Shown here: positions 26,759 through 35,206 of the stretch, one piece after another
Position numbering within the stretch: the first letter of the stretch is position 1
Layout: the number at the start of each line of letters is the position of its first letter
Source: Lachnospiraceae bacterium
GTDB taxonomy: Bacteria; Bacillota; Clostridia; Lachnospirales; Lachnospiraceae
Length of the DNA: 58,365 nucleotides
Direction of reading: 5' to 3'
Assembly: GCA_017449745.1 (NCBI GenBank)
Contig: JAFTFD010000060.1
Coordinates: forward strand, 1-58,365
Notes under the pieces: generated by a model
The model's database searches: none
The model's input: only the letters and a program-made list of their open reading frames with translations
Told to the model about the DNA's origin: nothing
Program-made: the position numbers and the translations under genes

Positions 26759-27360
26759 GGTTCGTCATCCTCGCCTGCGGGAAGCCCGAGCATCTCCAGC
26801 AGCGAATCCTTATCAACTGCCTGCATGCCCTCTCCCTGCGTACCGATTCCGGTGTTGGAACCGTCCTCCGCCGCAACATGATCCTGAGCCATGACGACCA
26901 TCATCTCTTCCGGCGTCATATCCGTCGAGAGCGTATAGGTGCCCGGCATCATTTTTCCATGGCTGGAAGAAAAGCGCTCCTGGTAAGGAAAAACATCGGC
27001 GTTTCTGATCAGGCCGCTGGACTTGAGAATACGTCCGACCTCCGCGACGGACATACCCTCCTTGATCTCCACGGTCACATTGACGCCCTGTCCCTTCGGG
27101 TCTACAGCTTTCTGATAGAAAATATTGTATCCGATGTCATACGCGGCTCCGGAAAGGCGCACAAAGACCATGATCAGGATGACCATCATGACATATTTGA
27201 GCATCGTGACAAGATAGTCCACCGGTGCCTGGTTTCCGCCCATCTGTCCCCGCTTGCCTGCCGCGCGGTTTCTCTGTTTCTCCGGGCGGTTATTTTTATC
27301 TCTGACCGAGGAATAGGCCCTGCTGCCAGAGCTTCTTCCTGAGCTGCGATTTCCAGCCAT
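26755..27360 (-). CDS. Short MltG/YceG-like membrane protein lacking the catalytic domain
   Basis: The 201-residue protein has a basic Ser/Gly/Arg-rich N-terminus, a transmembrane helix at about 52-70 and an extracellular LysM-like domain (about 92-160) with VTVEIKEGMSVAEVGRILKSSGLIRNADVF, the fold that precedes the catalytic domain in MltG. It ends shortly after PGTYTLSTDMTPEEMMVVM, where full-length MltG would continue for 150 or more residues with the catalytic Glu. Locus position matches yrrL (mltG) of Bacillus. It therefore probably binds peptidoglycan or regulates another transglycosylase. There is no frameshift sign: the gene ends in overlap with trmR. Confidence 0.8.
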   Translation of the reverse strand: MAGNRSSGRSSGSRAYSSVRDKNNRPEKQRNRAAGKRGQMGGNQAPVDYLVTMLKYVMMVILIMVFVRLSGAAYDIGYNIFYQKAVDPKGQGVNVTVEIKEGMSVAEVGRILKSSGLIRNADVFPYQERFSSSHGKMMPGTYTLSTDMTPEEMMVVMAQDHVAAEDGSNTGIGTQGEGMQAVDKDSLLEMLGLPAGEDDEP

Positions 27361-27378
27361 TTGCTGCCTCCGAATCGT

Positions 27379-29067
27379 TTACTCGTCAACCCTCATGATC
27401 ATAGGGAGGACCATGGGGCGGCGCTTTGTCTTTTTCCAGAAGAAATCAGACAGTGCGTCCTTGACGCATGTCCTGAGCGCATTCGCGTCTGCTGCTTTTG
27501 TCCTGAGGACCTTGTCCAGCTCATTTTCCACGACGACGTCCGCCTCGTTCATCAGGACGTCCGCCTCTTTTACATAGACAAAACCGCGGGAAGTGATATC
27601 CGGTCCGGCGACGATCCTGCTGCCGCCGTGATCGTCGTCTTCCAGTGTCAGGGCAACGATCACGATCCCGTCTTCCGCCAGATGCTGCCTGTCGCGCAGG
27701 ACCGTATTCCCGACATCTCCGACGCCGAGTCCATCCACCAGGATCCCTCCTGTCGTCACGGAGCCTGTCACCTCTGCGCTCTCCTCGTCCAGTTCCAGAA
27801 CATTGCCGGACTGCAGGATAAAGATCCTCTCGTCCGGAATTCCGAGCGTCCTGGCCACCTTCGCCTGGGCGATCAGGTGCCTGTACTCCCCGTGTACCGG
27901 GATCGCATAGCGTGGCTGCACAAGAGAGTAGATCAGCTTGAGCTCCTCCTGGCAGGGATGTCCGGATACATGGACATCCTGGAAGATCACGTCCGCTCCC
28001 TTGATCAGGAGCTTGTTGATCACGTTCGTAATAGATTTCTCGTTACCCGGGATCGGATGCGAGGAGAAAATGATCGTATCGCCGGGTCCCACTTTAAGCT
28101 TGCGGTGCGTCTCCTCCGCCATGCGGGTCAGCGCAGCCATGCTCTCACCCTGGGAACCGGTCGTAATGATGCAGGTCTTGTTGTTCGGATAGTTCTTAAG
28201 ATCATCGATCTCGACCAGCGTTCCCTCAGGCACATTCAGGTACCCGAGCTCGGAAGCGATCCGGATGATCTGGACCATACTGCGGCCTTCCAGCGCGACC
28301 TTGCGGTTAAATCTGTAGGCGGAGTTGATGATCTGCTGCACTCTGTCCACGTTGGAGGCAAAAGTAGCGATAATGATCCTCGTATCCTTATGCTCTTCAA
28401 AGAGCCTGTCGATGGTCACGCCGACCGTGCGCTCCGACTGGGTATATCCCGGCCTCTCGGCATTGGTGGAGTCGCACATCAGCGCAAGGACTCCGTTTCT
28501 CCCCAGTTCTGCAAATCTCTGAAGGTCGATGGCGTCCCCGTAGACCGGTGTATAGTCGACCTTAAAGTCTCCCGTATGGATCACTGTCCCCGCCGGTGAG
28601 TAGATTGCAAGGGCAGCCGCATCTACGATACTGTGATTGGTCTTAATAAACTCGACCCGGAATCTGCCAAGATTCACTGTCTGGCCGAAATGCACGACGT
28701 TTCTGGTCGTCGTCCCCATCAGGGCGTGCTCCTCGAGTTTTTTCTCGATGATCCCCATTGTCAGCCTGGTCGCGTAGACCGGGACATTGATCTTCTGCAG
28801 GATATACGGCAGCGCGCCGATATGATCCTCATGTCCGTGCGTGATCACGAACCCCTTGACCTTATCCAGATTCTCCTCCAGATAGGTCACATCCGGGATC
28901 ACCATATCGATCCCGAACATATCATCTGCGGGAAATGCGAGCCCGCAGTCCACTACAATAATACTGTCTTCATATTCGAAGGCAGTGATATTCATGCCGA
29001 TCTGCTCCAGACCTCCCAGAGGGATGATCCTCAGCTTCCGGCTGTCTTTCTGTTTCTTATTTGCCAT
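27379..29067 (-). CDS. rnj: Ribonuclease J
   Basis: A 562-residue metallo-beta-lactamase/beta-CASP ribonuclease with 5'-3' exonuclease and endonuclease activity in mRNA decay and rRNA maturation. The zinc motif is HGHEDHIG (His77, His79, Asp81, His82), followed by VHTGDFKVDYTP, the beta-CASP regions with GSQGESMAALTRM, SSHPIPGNE and the motif C histidine in VSGHPCQEELK, then IPVHGEYRHL. The C-terminal domain (about 450-562) completes the typical length. It lies between ruvX and the mltG-like gene in the ireB cluster, 26 bp after ruvX and 18 bp before the mltG-like gene. Confidence 0.96.
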   Translation of the reverse strand: MANKKQKDSRKLRIIPLGGLEQIGMNITAFEYEDSIIVVDCGLAFPADDMFGIDMVIPDVTYLEENLDKVKGFVITHGHEDHIGALPYILQKINVPVYATRLTMGIIEKKLEEHALMGTTTRNVVHFGQTVNLGRFRVEFIKTNHSIVDAAALAIYSPAGTVIHTGDFKVDYTPVYGDAIDLQRFAELGRNGVLALMCDSTNAERPGYTQSERTVGVTIDRLFEEHKDTRIIIATFASNVDRVQQIINSAYRFNRKVALEGRSMVQIIRIASELGYLNVPEGTLVEIDDLKNYPNNKTCIITTGSQGESMAALTRMAEETHRKLKVGPGDTIIFSSHPIPGNEKSITNVINKLLIKGADVIFQDVHVSGHPCQEELKLIYSLVQPRYAIPVHGEYRHLIAQAKVARTLGIPDERIFILQSGNVLELDEESAEVTGSVTTGGILVDGLGVGDVGNTVLRDRQHLAEDGIVIVALTLEDDDHGGSRIVAGPDITSRGFVYVKEADVLMNEADVVVENELDKVLRTKAADANALRTCVKDALSDFFWKKTKRRPMVLPMIMRVDE

Positions 29068-29093
29068 ATATATTCTGTTACTTTCTGTTTATA

Positions 29094-29540
29094 TTATGAT
29101 TGGAGAAGATCCTTAATCTCCTCCCTGTGATTTTCCATGTATTCCTGCAGGATCACGCTCGCGGCGATCTGGTCCACATACTGCTTGTGGTCTCCCGCGC
29201 GGATCCCCATTTCATCCAGCATCTCATCTGCCGCGACTGTCGTCAGCCTTTCGTCAGACATGACAACAGGGAGAGACGTGCGCCTCTCCAGCTTGCGGCC
29301 GAATTCCAGTGCCGCTTCCGCACGCTCCCCTACAGATTCATCCATATTGACAGGCAGTCCCAGGACGATCAGGCGCACATCGTGCTCCTCGATCAGCTCC
29401 TCGATCCGGCTCAAGGTCTTGCGGATCATTCCCTCCCTGGTCCGCCAGATGGTCTCTCTGGGCTGTGCCGTCATCAGCAGCGGGTCACTGATCGCCACGC
29501 CTACTGTTTTTGCCCCATAGTCCAGCCCCATGATCGTCAT
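29094..29540 (-). CDS. ruvX: Putative pre-16S rRNA nuclease / Holliday junction resolvase RuvX (YqgF)
   Basis: A 148-residue RNase H-fold protein with MGLDYGAKTVGVAISD, the first catalytic Asp, and later VILGLPVNMD-like VLGLPVNMDESVGERA and SDERLTT. In E. coli it matures the 16S rRNA 5' end. Size and motifs are standard. It is four bases after ireB, so coupling is likely, and 26 bp upstream of rnj. The arrangement ireB-ruvX matches Bacillus yrzL-yrrK. Confidence 0.93.
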   Translation of the reverse strand: MTIMGLDYGAKTVGVAISDPLLMTAQPRETIWRTREGMIRKTLSRIEELIEEHDVRLIVLGLPVNMDESVGERAEAALEFGRKLERRTSLPVVMSDERLTTVAADEMLDEMGIRAGDHKQYVDQIAASVILQEYMENHREEIKDLLQS

Positions 29541-29544
29541 GGCT

Positions 29545-29826
29545 TCAGTCCCATCCGTTCCCCTGGATATAGGATTCCAGGATCTCTTCTACCAGTTCGT
29601 CCCTCTCGACCTTCATGATCAGGCTTCTGGCGCCCATGTAATTGGTGATGAACGTAGGATCTCCGGACATGATATACCCGACGATCTGGTTGACCGGATC
29701 GTACCCTTTTTTGGACAGGGCCTCATAAACGACAGACAGCACCTTCTTGACTGTGCTCTCGTCATCCGGCTTAACTTTAAAATACTGGGTATTTCCAAGA
29801 TCGTCCTCAATATATCTTTTCACCAT
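29545..29826 (-). CDS. ireB: IreB family regulatory phosphoprotein
   Basis: A 93-residue small protein with the family core KGYDPVNQIVGYIMSGDPTFIT and ARSLIMKVERDELVEEIL. In enterococci IreB is phosphorylated by the PASTA kinase IreK on threonines and limits cephalosporin resistance; the phosphosite is probably one of the N-terminal Thr residues. It is first in the cluster with ruvX and downstream genes and is preceded by CAGGAGG. In Bacillus the same gene (yrzL) follows alaS, which is absent here. Confidence 0.92.
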   Translation of the reverse strand: MVKRYIEDDLGNTQYFKVKPDDESTVKKVLSVVYEALSKKGYDPVNQIVGYIMSGDPTFITNYMGARSLIMKVERDELVEEILESYIQGNGWD

Positions 29827-29903
29827 TTTTCTGCCTCCTGACAGTTCTGCAACGACGAATGAAGATAATACGTCAATTTTTTATACTACCCTATTTTGCA
29901 TGA

Positions 29904-31265
29904 TTATTCAAGGTATATGCCAGATCCGGCCTCTCCGGCGAGTCCTGTGACCCTGCCGCTCACCAGCGTCCCGGCCGGCTCATCCGTGCGGATATATCCC
30001 TGGACATACCTCATCGTATGCCCGGTCATATAACGTACGCCGTCTATCACGGCCTCTTCTTCCAGCAGCAATTCTTCGCGTTCTCCGACAAAACGCTCCC
30101 TGTACGCCTTTGCCTGCTGAGCAGTCAGCTCCAGCAGCCGGTCGCTCCTCTCTGCCTTGACCGGCTCAGGGACCTGGCCTGCCATACCTGCTGCCACCGT
30201 TCCTTTACGGACGGAATACCGGAAGACATGGATCTCATAAAAGCCGACCTTTTTAAGGAACTCCAGCGTCTGCTCGAACTCCTCCTGTGTCTCCCCCGGA
30301 AATCCGGCGATGACGTCTGTCGTGATGGCAGGATCGGTAAAGGCGCCTCTCAGCCGCTCTACGCTCTCCAGGTATTCCGCGGTCGTATATTTGCGGTTCA
30401 TTCTCTTTAATGTCGTGTCGCACCCGCTCTGCAGAGAAAGATGGAAGTGGGGGCAGACTTTACTCAGTCCCGCGATTCCCCTGACAAAGCCCTCCGTCAT
30501 AATGCGCGGCTCCATGGAAGAGAGACGGATCCTTTCGATCCCCCGCAGCATCTGGATCCTGGTCATCAGCTCCAGCAGTGCGCTTTCCGGCTCCTCGCCG
30601 CGGTCTTTCCCATAGGAAGATACATGGATCCCTGTCAGGACGACCTCCCGCACGCCGCGCTCCGCAAGTCCCCTGATCTCCGCGATAACATCCTCGGGAT
30701 CCCTGGAGCGGATCCTCCCTCTTGCGTAAGGAATGATGCAGTAGCTGCAGAACTGGTTGCAGCCGTCCTGGATCTTGATATAAGCTCTCGTATGCCCGGG
30801 CTCCAGCAGCGTCATGCTCTCATATTCCGGCGAATGGGTCAGGTCTGTCTGCGTCATGCCTCCCAGCGTCTTGTCCGGCACCTGCTCTGTCCCTTTTTCT
30901 TTCAGGTCCAGATAGGTTCCCAGGATCTCCCGGATCCTGTTTTTCCTGTTGTTGCCGATCGCCAGGTCGATCGCCGGATCCTCTTCGATTCTTTTTTCAT
31001 CCGTCTCTACATAGCATCCGACCGCAACGACAACGGCATCCGGATTGCACTTTTTGGCCCGGTGCAGCATCTGCCTGCTCTTTCTGTCCGCAATATTGGT
31101 CACTGTGCAGGTGTTGATGATGTAGATGTCTGCCTCCTCCTCAAAAGGGACGAGGCTGTACCCGTCAGCGAGCAGCTCCTGGACCATGACATCCATCTCA
31201 TAGCCGTTTACCTTGCATCCTAAATTGTGGACGGCAATTCTTTTTTTCTGTCTTTCCTGTTCCAT
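29904..31265 (-). CDS. mtaB: tRNA (N6-threonylcarbamoyladenosine37-C2)-methylthiotransferase MtaB
   Basis: A MiaB-family radical SAM enzyme that converts t6A37 to ms2t6A in ANN-decoding tRNAs. The N-terminal UPF0004 domain has VHNLGCKVNGYEMD and INTCTVTNIADRKS with cluster-binding Cys; the radical SAM motif is CNQFCSYCIIPYARG; a C-terminal TRAM-like region follows (about 380 on). The frame is open to a GTG at 31355 that is preceded by GAGG, which would add 30 residues with no family match; ATG 31265 with AGGA upstream was preferred. In Bacillus mtaB follows rsmE (yqeU-yqeV); here iscS, thiI and a plus-strand HPr-like gene lie between. Start choice is uncertain. Confidence 0.92.
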   Translation of the reverse strand: MEQERQKKRIAVHNLGCKVNGYEMDVMVQELLADGYSLVPFEEEADIYIINTCTVTNIADRKSRQMLHRAKKCNPDAVVVAVGCYVETDEKRIEEDPAIDLAIGNNRKNRIREILGTYLDLKEKGTEQVPDKTLGGMTQTDLTHSPEYESMTLLEPGHTRAYIKIQDGCNQFCSYCIIPYARGRIRSRDPEDVIAEIRGLAERGVREVVLTGIHVSSYGKDRGEEPESALLELMTRIQMLRGIERIRLSSMEPRIMTEGFVRGIAGLSKVCPHFHLSLQSGCDTTLKRMNRKYTTAEYLESVERLRGAFTDPAITTDVIAGFPGETQEEFEQTLEFLKKVGFYEIHVFRYSVRKGTVAAGMAGQVPEPVKAERSDRLLELTAQQAKAYRERFVGEREELLLEEEAVIDGVRYMTGHTMRYVQGYIRTDEPAGTLVSGRVTGLAGEAGSGIYLE

Positions 31266-31387
31266 TGTTCCTGCTTTCCCGTCTGCCGGATCCTGTTGCT
31301 GTTCATATTGCACAGCATGAAGCAAAAATACAGCTTTTTCCGTGAGATTTTCCACTAATTTGCCTCAGGAATAGGCATTGTTCACAA

Positions 31388-31416
31388 TTGACTTTTCCCC
31401 TGGCAAACTATATAGT
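31388..31416 (+). promoter_or_regulatory. Sigma-A promoter of the HPr-like gene
   Basis: TTGACT (31388-31393) and TATAGT (31411-31416) are separated by 17 bases, about 70 bases before the HPr-like start codon. It is one of the best promoter matches in the window and lies in the divergent region shared with mtaB. Confidence 0.85.
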
Positions 31417-31483
31417 ATATTATCAATCAGGCTCTGCAGTGCGGAACGCCTGGACATCAAATCAATACAAGGAGGTGGCCCGC

Positions 31484-31717
31484 ATGAAGACGGTTAAAAT
31501 CTCTCTGAATTCCATAGACAAGGTCAAGTCGTTTGTCAATGATATTACAAAATTTGATTCTGATTTCGATCTTGTATCCGGCAGATATGTCATTGATGCC
31601 AAGTCGATCATGGGAATCTTTTCCCTGGATCTTTCCAAGCCGATCGATCTGAACATCCATGCCGAGGAAGGAATCGATGAGATCCTGACAACGTTGAAGC
31701 CTTATATCGTTGGCTGA
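31484..31717 (+). CDS. HPr-like protein without the phosphotransfer histidine
   Basis: A 77-residue protein with the second half of the HPr fold: FDLVSGRYVIDAKSIMGIFSLDLSKPIDLNI, in which Ser41 aligns with the regulatory Ser46 of HPr. The GIHARP loop with His15 is missing; the N-terminal part reads LNSIDKVKSFVNDI and the protein is shorter by about five residues there. It could be a target of HPr kinase but cannot take part in PTS phosphotransfer. The ATG at 31484 is preceded by AAGGAGGT at seven bases; the longer frame from 31388 begins inside the promoter. It is a single-gene unit with a strong promoter and two terminator hairpins. Confidence 0.82.
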   Translation: MKTVKISLNSIDKVKSFVNDITKFDSDFDLVSGRYVIDAKSIMGIFSLDLSKPIDLNIHAEEGIDEILTTLKPYIVG

Positions 31718-31734
31718 GCGTCATAATAAGAGGA

Positions 31735-31791
31735 TTATGACCTGTCATTGCAGGTCATAACAGGACGTGCACTATTGTGCACGTCCTTTTT
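31735..31791 (+). terminator. Double hairpin terminator of the HPr-like gene
   Basis: A first hairpin TTATGACCTG/CAGGTCATAA (31735-31760) is followed by AGGACGTGCAC/GTGCACGTCCT (31762-31787) and TTTTT. Both stems are perfect; the second with its T tract is the terminator. Confidence 0.93.
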
Positions 31792-31796
31792 GCGCG

Positions 31797-31923
31797 ATAA
31801 GGCCGGAAAGTGGCTGCCGTGCTTGCACGAGCGGACATTTGACGGCTAACGGACATCGAGCGGCTGTGCTGCGAGATGCCCGTTTCGCAATCAGATGGGC
31901 GGCTTTAGCCTGCCCATCTGATT
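31797..31923. repeat. Palindrome-rich intergenic element next to thiI
   Basis: The segment contains a GCCG(T)GCTTGCACGAGC stretch, the partly repeated phrases GAGCGGACAT and ACGGACATCGAGCGG, and a strong terminal hairpin AATCAGATGGGC/GCCCATCTGATT with an inner GGCT/AGCC (31889-31923). The hairpin stands immediately after the thiI stop and may end that transcript. The rest looks like the mosaic at 7112-7255 in style but not in sequence. A small ORF at 31767-31967 is not coding. Confidence 0.6.
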
Positions 31924-31925
31924 AT

Positions 31926-33164
31926 TTATTCAGCCTGTTCGACCGGCGCGTCTTCCCTGTGCTTTAAGATCTTCTCGCCGTCCCTGTCGATCTGGATGAT
32001 CTCATCGGTCTCGATCGCCCTTGCGAACATCTCATCGATCTTCTCCGAAAGGTTCTGCTCATGGGAGCGGATCACGTCCAGCTTCGGCTTGGTGACCGGG
32101 TGCTTGGCGACAAAGATCGTGCAGCAGTCCTCGTAAGGCAGGATGGACGTCTCAAAGGCGCCGATCTTCTTGGAGATCGTGATGATCTCCTCCTTGTCGA
32201 AACCGATCAGGGGGCGGAAAACAGGCATCTCGCAGACATCGTCCGTGCAGACGAGTGCCTTCACCGTCTGGGAGGCGACCTGCCCGATGCTCTCTCCCGT
32301 GATCAGGGCGTCGCAGTCCGCGCTTTTTGCCAGCGTCTGGGCGATGCGCATCATATATCTGCGCATGATCACCGTCAGCTCATCGTGCGGACACTTCTCA
32401 TAAATATAGAGCTGGATCTCCGTGAAGTTGATATTATGCAGCCGGATCGGTCCGGTATATCTGGAGACGATCTGGGCCAGATCCTTGACCTTCTGCAGGG
32501 CTCTCTCGCTGGTATAGGGCGGCGCGTTAAAATAGACCGCATCCAGCCTGAGGCCTCTTTTGGCGCACATCCAGCCTGCGACAGGAGAATCGATCCCGCC
32601 GGAGAGCAGGAGCATCGCCTTTCCGCCGACACCAACCGGCAGGCCTCCCGGGCCCGGGATCGTGTGGGAGTAGATGTAGATCCTCTCTCTCACTTCTACC
32701 GTGACCATGACCTGCGGCTCGTGGACATCTACCTTGGCCTCCGGATAGGCTGTCAGGACCGCCTCTCCCAGTTCCGCGTTGATCTCCTGGGAGTCCAGCG
32801 GATAGTTTTTGGCAAGACGCCTTGTGTGGATCTTGAACGTGACGTTTCTGTCCGGATACTCCTGGCCGAAGATCTCGGCCGTCGTCTTTTTGAGCTCATC
32901 GAGCCCTACGACCGGCAGGATAACGACCGGGCAGATCCCGGCGATCCCGAAGACGAGCTTCAAATTCTCCACCACCTCATCGTAATCATATTCCGACTGG
33001 GCATTTACAAAAATGCGGCCGTACATCCTGTCGATCGTAAACCTGCCGCTGCACCTTCTGAGCGCGAGCTTGATCTGGTCGATCAGCATCAGCTCGAACC
33101 TTGTGCGGTTCTTGCCCTTGATGGCGATCTCCGCATATTTGATCAAAAAAGCATGATATGTCAT
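31926..33164 (-). CDS. thiI: tRNA 4-thiouridine synthase ThiI
   Basis: Adenylates and thiolates uridine 8 of tRNA, and can supply sulfur for thiamine in some bacteria. The 412-residue protein has an N-terminal ferredoxin-like and THUMP part (about 1-165) and the PP-loop LLSGGIDSPVAGW. The rhodanese-like C-terminal domain of E. coli ThiI is absent, as usual in Firmicutes, so the persulfide must come directly from the cysteine desulfurase encoded next to it. AGGAGCC precedes the ATG. It lies 25 bp after iscS; together they are the Bacillus nifZ-thiI-like sulfur relay. Confidence 0.96.
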   Translation of the reverse strand: MTYHAFLIKYAEIAIKGKNRTRFELMLIDQIKLALRRCSGRFTIDRMYGRIFVNAQSEYDYDEVVENLKLVFGIAGICPVVILPVVGLDELKKTTAEIFGQEYPDRNVTFKIHTRRLAKNYPLDSQEINAELGEAVLTAYPEAKVDVHEPQVMVTVEVRERIYIYSHTIPGPGGLPVGVGGKAMLLLSGGIDSPVAGWMCAKRGLRLDAVYFNAPPYTSERALQKVKDLAQIVSRYTGPIRLHNINFTEIQLYIYEKCPHDELTVIMRRYMMRIAQTLAKSADCDALITGESIGQVASQTVKALVCTDDVCEMPVFRPLIGFDKEEIITISKKIGAFETSILPYEDCCTIFVAKHPVTKPKLDVIRSHEQNLSEKIDEMFARAIETDEIIQIDRDGEKILKHREDAPVEQAE

Positions 33165-33189
33165 TCTGGCTCCTGTCTGTGAAACTAAA

Positions 33190-34389
33190 TTAATGCCTTG
33201 TGTATCTCCTGAGGAAGGGAACGATCTCCTTCAGCGCATCCGCCGTATACTGCATGTCCTCCATGGTATTCATGACGCCCGTGCTGAACCGGATCGTCGA
33301 ATCCAGCAGGTTTTCCGGCAGCTTAATGGCCTGAAGTGTTGCTGATATATGCGGCCTGTTGGAGGCGCATGCGCTTCCCGCAGAGACGAAAATACCCTTA
33401 TCTTCCAGCGCGTGGAGCAGTACCTCCGCCCGGACATTTTCAAAAGAGAGGCTGATCACATGCGGCGCTGTCATTCGCACGGCCTCGGAAAGGGAGAGCG
33501 CCTTTCCGTCTGCTCCCGTCTCCGGCAGTCCGTTGACGCGCACGCCGTCAATCTGTGTCACCTGCTCAATGAAAAACTGTTTCATATCATACAGGGTATC
33601 CAGTTCTACGTCCAGCTTTTCATATAGTTTCTGCGCGGAAAGGGCCATCCCCGCCGCTCCCGCGACATTTTCCGTGCCGCTTCGCAGGCCGTTCTGCTGT
33701 CCTCCGCCGAAGATCAGGTTCCGCAGCTTCACCCCGTCCGCCACATACAGAAGACCGACTCCCTTCGGGGCGTGGATCTTATGGCCGCTTGCCGCGAGCA
33801 GGTCGATATGCTGCTGCCTGGGATGGATCAGGGCTTTCCCGAAGCCCTGCACGGCATCCACGTGAAAAAGGACCTTCGGGTTCTTTTTCTTGATCTTTTC
33901 GCCGATCTCCGTGATCGGCTGCAGGGCACCGATCTCGTTGTTGGTATGCATGATCGAGACGAGGACCGTATCCGGGCGCACCGCCGCAGCGACTTCTTCG
34001 GGATCGACCCTTCCGCATCCGTCCACCGGAATATAAGTGATCTCAAAGCCTTCCTGCTCCAGGTACTTCATCGATTCCAGGACGGCAGGATGCTCCACCG
34101 GCGTCGTAATGATATGCTTTCCGTTTCTCTGCGCCGCCAGCGCTCCTCCGATAATGGCGATATTATCGGACTCCGTCCCGCAGGAGGTAAAATACAGATT
34201 GGACGGCTTTACCTTGAGGATCCCGGCAAGCGTCTGTTTGGCCTGGCGAAGCTGCTTTTCAGCCTCCACACCCTTGTGGTGCATGCTGGAGGGATTTCCA
34301 TACTCCTCCAGATAGATCCGGTTCATCAGCTGCGCCGTCTCGGGAAACACCCGCGTCGTCGCGGAATTATCCAAATATACTTCTCTCAT
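33190..34389 (-). CDS. Cysteine desulfurase (IscS/NifS family)
   Basis: A PLP-dependent enzyme that removes sulfur from cysteine to form a persulfide. The 399-residue protein starts MREVYLDNSATTRVF, has HTNNEIGALQPI, the PLP-lysine motif SGHKIHAPKGVG and the catalytic Cys in SAGSACASN. The neighbouring thiI gene, 25 bp downstream, makes tRNA 4-thiouridine the likely main sulfur acceptor, as with NifZ of Bacillus. The frame is open to 34428, but ATG 34389 is chosen because the family start is at MREVYLDNSATT. Cluster assembly partners such as iscU are not adjacent. Confidence 0.93.
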   Translation of the reverse strand: MREVYLDNSATTRVFPETAQLMNRIYLEEYGNPSSMHHKGVEAEKQLRQAKQTLAGILKVKPSNLYFTSCGTESDNIAIIGGALAAQRNGKHIITTPVEHPAVLESMKYLEQEGFEITYIPVDGCGRVDPEEVAAAVRPDTVLVSIMHTNNEIGALQPITEIGEKIKKKNPKVLFHVDAVQGFGKALIHPRQQHIDLLAASGHKIHAPKGVGLLYVADGVKLRNLIFGGGQQNGLRSGTENVAGAAGMALSAQKLYEKLDVELDTLYDMKQFFIEQVTQIDGVRVNGLPETGADGKALSLSEAVRMTAPHVISLSFENVRAEVLLHALEDKGIFVSAGSACASNRPHISATLQAIKLPENLLDSTIRFSTGVMNTMEDMQYTADALKEIVPFLRRYTRH

Positions 34390-34432
34390 CTGTCGATGCT
34401 TTCCTTCTATGTTTTTTAAATTTGGCATCTTT

Positions 34433-35185
34433 TCACGCTCTGATCTCCAGGATGTAGATCATCCAGGACAGAAACGCAAGGCCCGCCGTCTCTGTGCGCA
34501 GGATCCTGCGCCCGAGGCTGATCGGCCGGATGCCGGCGCTCTTTGCCAGCTCGATCTCGGAAGGCTCAAAGCCTCCCTCCGGGCCGATAAATACGGCAAC
34601 ATCCAGTTTCTGGTCCGCTGCCGACTCAAGAAGCGGAGCCGTCGCCCCGTCATTTTCCTGCAGCTCATAGGGGATGACCCGAAGCTCCGCCTTTTCCTGC
34701 GCAAGGGCAACCGCTTCTTTCATGCTCACCGGCTCATAGACCCTGGGGATCACGGAGCGCCTCGACTGCATCGCCGCCGACTCCGCTATTTTCTGCCAGC
34801 GCTGGATCTTTTTATCCGCTTTTTTCTCATCCAGCCGGACCACGCAGCGCGAAGCGGCTACAGGAACCACCGCATAGACCCCGAGCTCGGTCGCTTTCTG
34901 GATGATCAGCTCCATCTTGTCCGCTTTCGGAAGAGCCTGGAAGAGCCAGATCCTGACCGGCAGTTCCACATCCTTTTCCTTGATAAAGCGCAGCTTTAAG
35001 AGCACCTCATCCTCCAGGATCTCTTCGATCCCGTAGCGATATTCCCTGTCATCCGTGCCAGTGCTGACGCTGATCTCATCCCCGGGTCCGAGACGCATCA
35101 CGTTTTTGATATGATTCACTTCGCTCCCGGTAATGCGCAGCTCATCGCCGTGCATGTCAGACGGGTCTGCAAATATGTGTAACAT
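34433..35185 (-). CDS. rsmE: 16S rRNA (uracil1498-N3)-methyltransferase RsmE
   Basis: A SPOUT-family enzyme that methylates U1498 of 16S rRNA. The 250-residue protein has the N-terminal PUA-like part (HIFADPSDMHGDELRITGSEVNHIKNVMRL) and the knotted SAM-binding region with ATELGV, VFIGPEGGFEPSEIELA and LGRRILRTETA. Size and motifs are standard. AAAAGGAGTCGT precedes the ATG. It lies 21 bp after prmA and 43 bp before the cysteine desulfurase gene, matching Bacillus yqeT-yqeU. Confidence 0.96.
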   Translation of the reverse strand: MLHIFADPSDMHGDELRITGSEVNHIKNVMRLGPGDEISVSTGTDDREYRYGIEEILEDEVLLKLRFIKEKDVELPVRIWLFQALPKADKMELIIQKATELGVYAVVPVAASRCVVRLDEKKADKKIQRWQKIAESAAMQSRRSVIPRVYEPVSMKEAVALAQEKAELRVIPYELQENDGATAPLLESAADQKLDVAVFIGPEGGFEPSEIELAKSAGIRPISLGRRILRTETAGLAFLSWMIYILEIRA

Positions 35186-35206
35186 ACGACTCCTTTTAGG
35201 TCTCTA

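Noticed and set aside
31767..31967. 66-residue plus-strand ORF after the HPr-like gene
   Set aside because: It overlaps the terminator and the palindromic element and the end of thiI; no coding signal.
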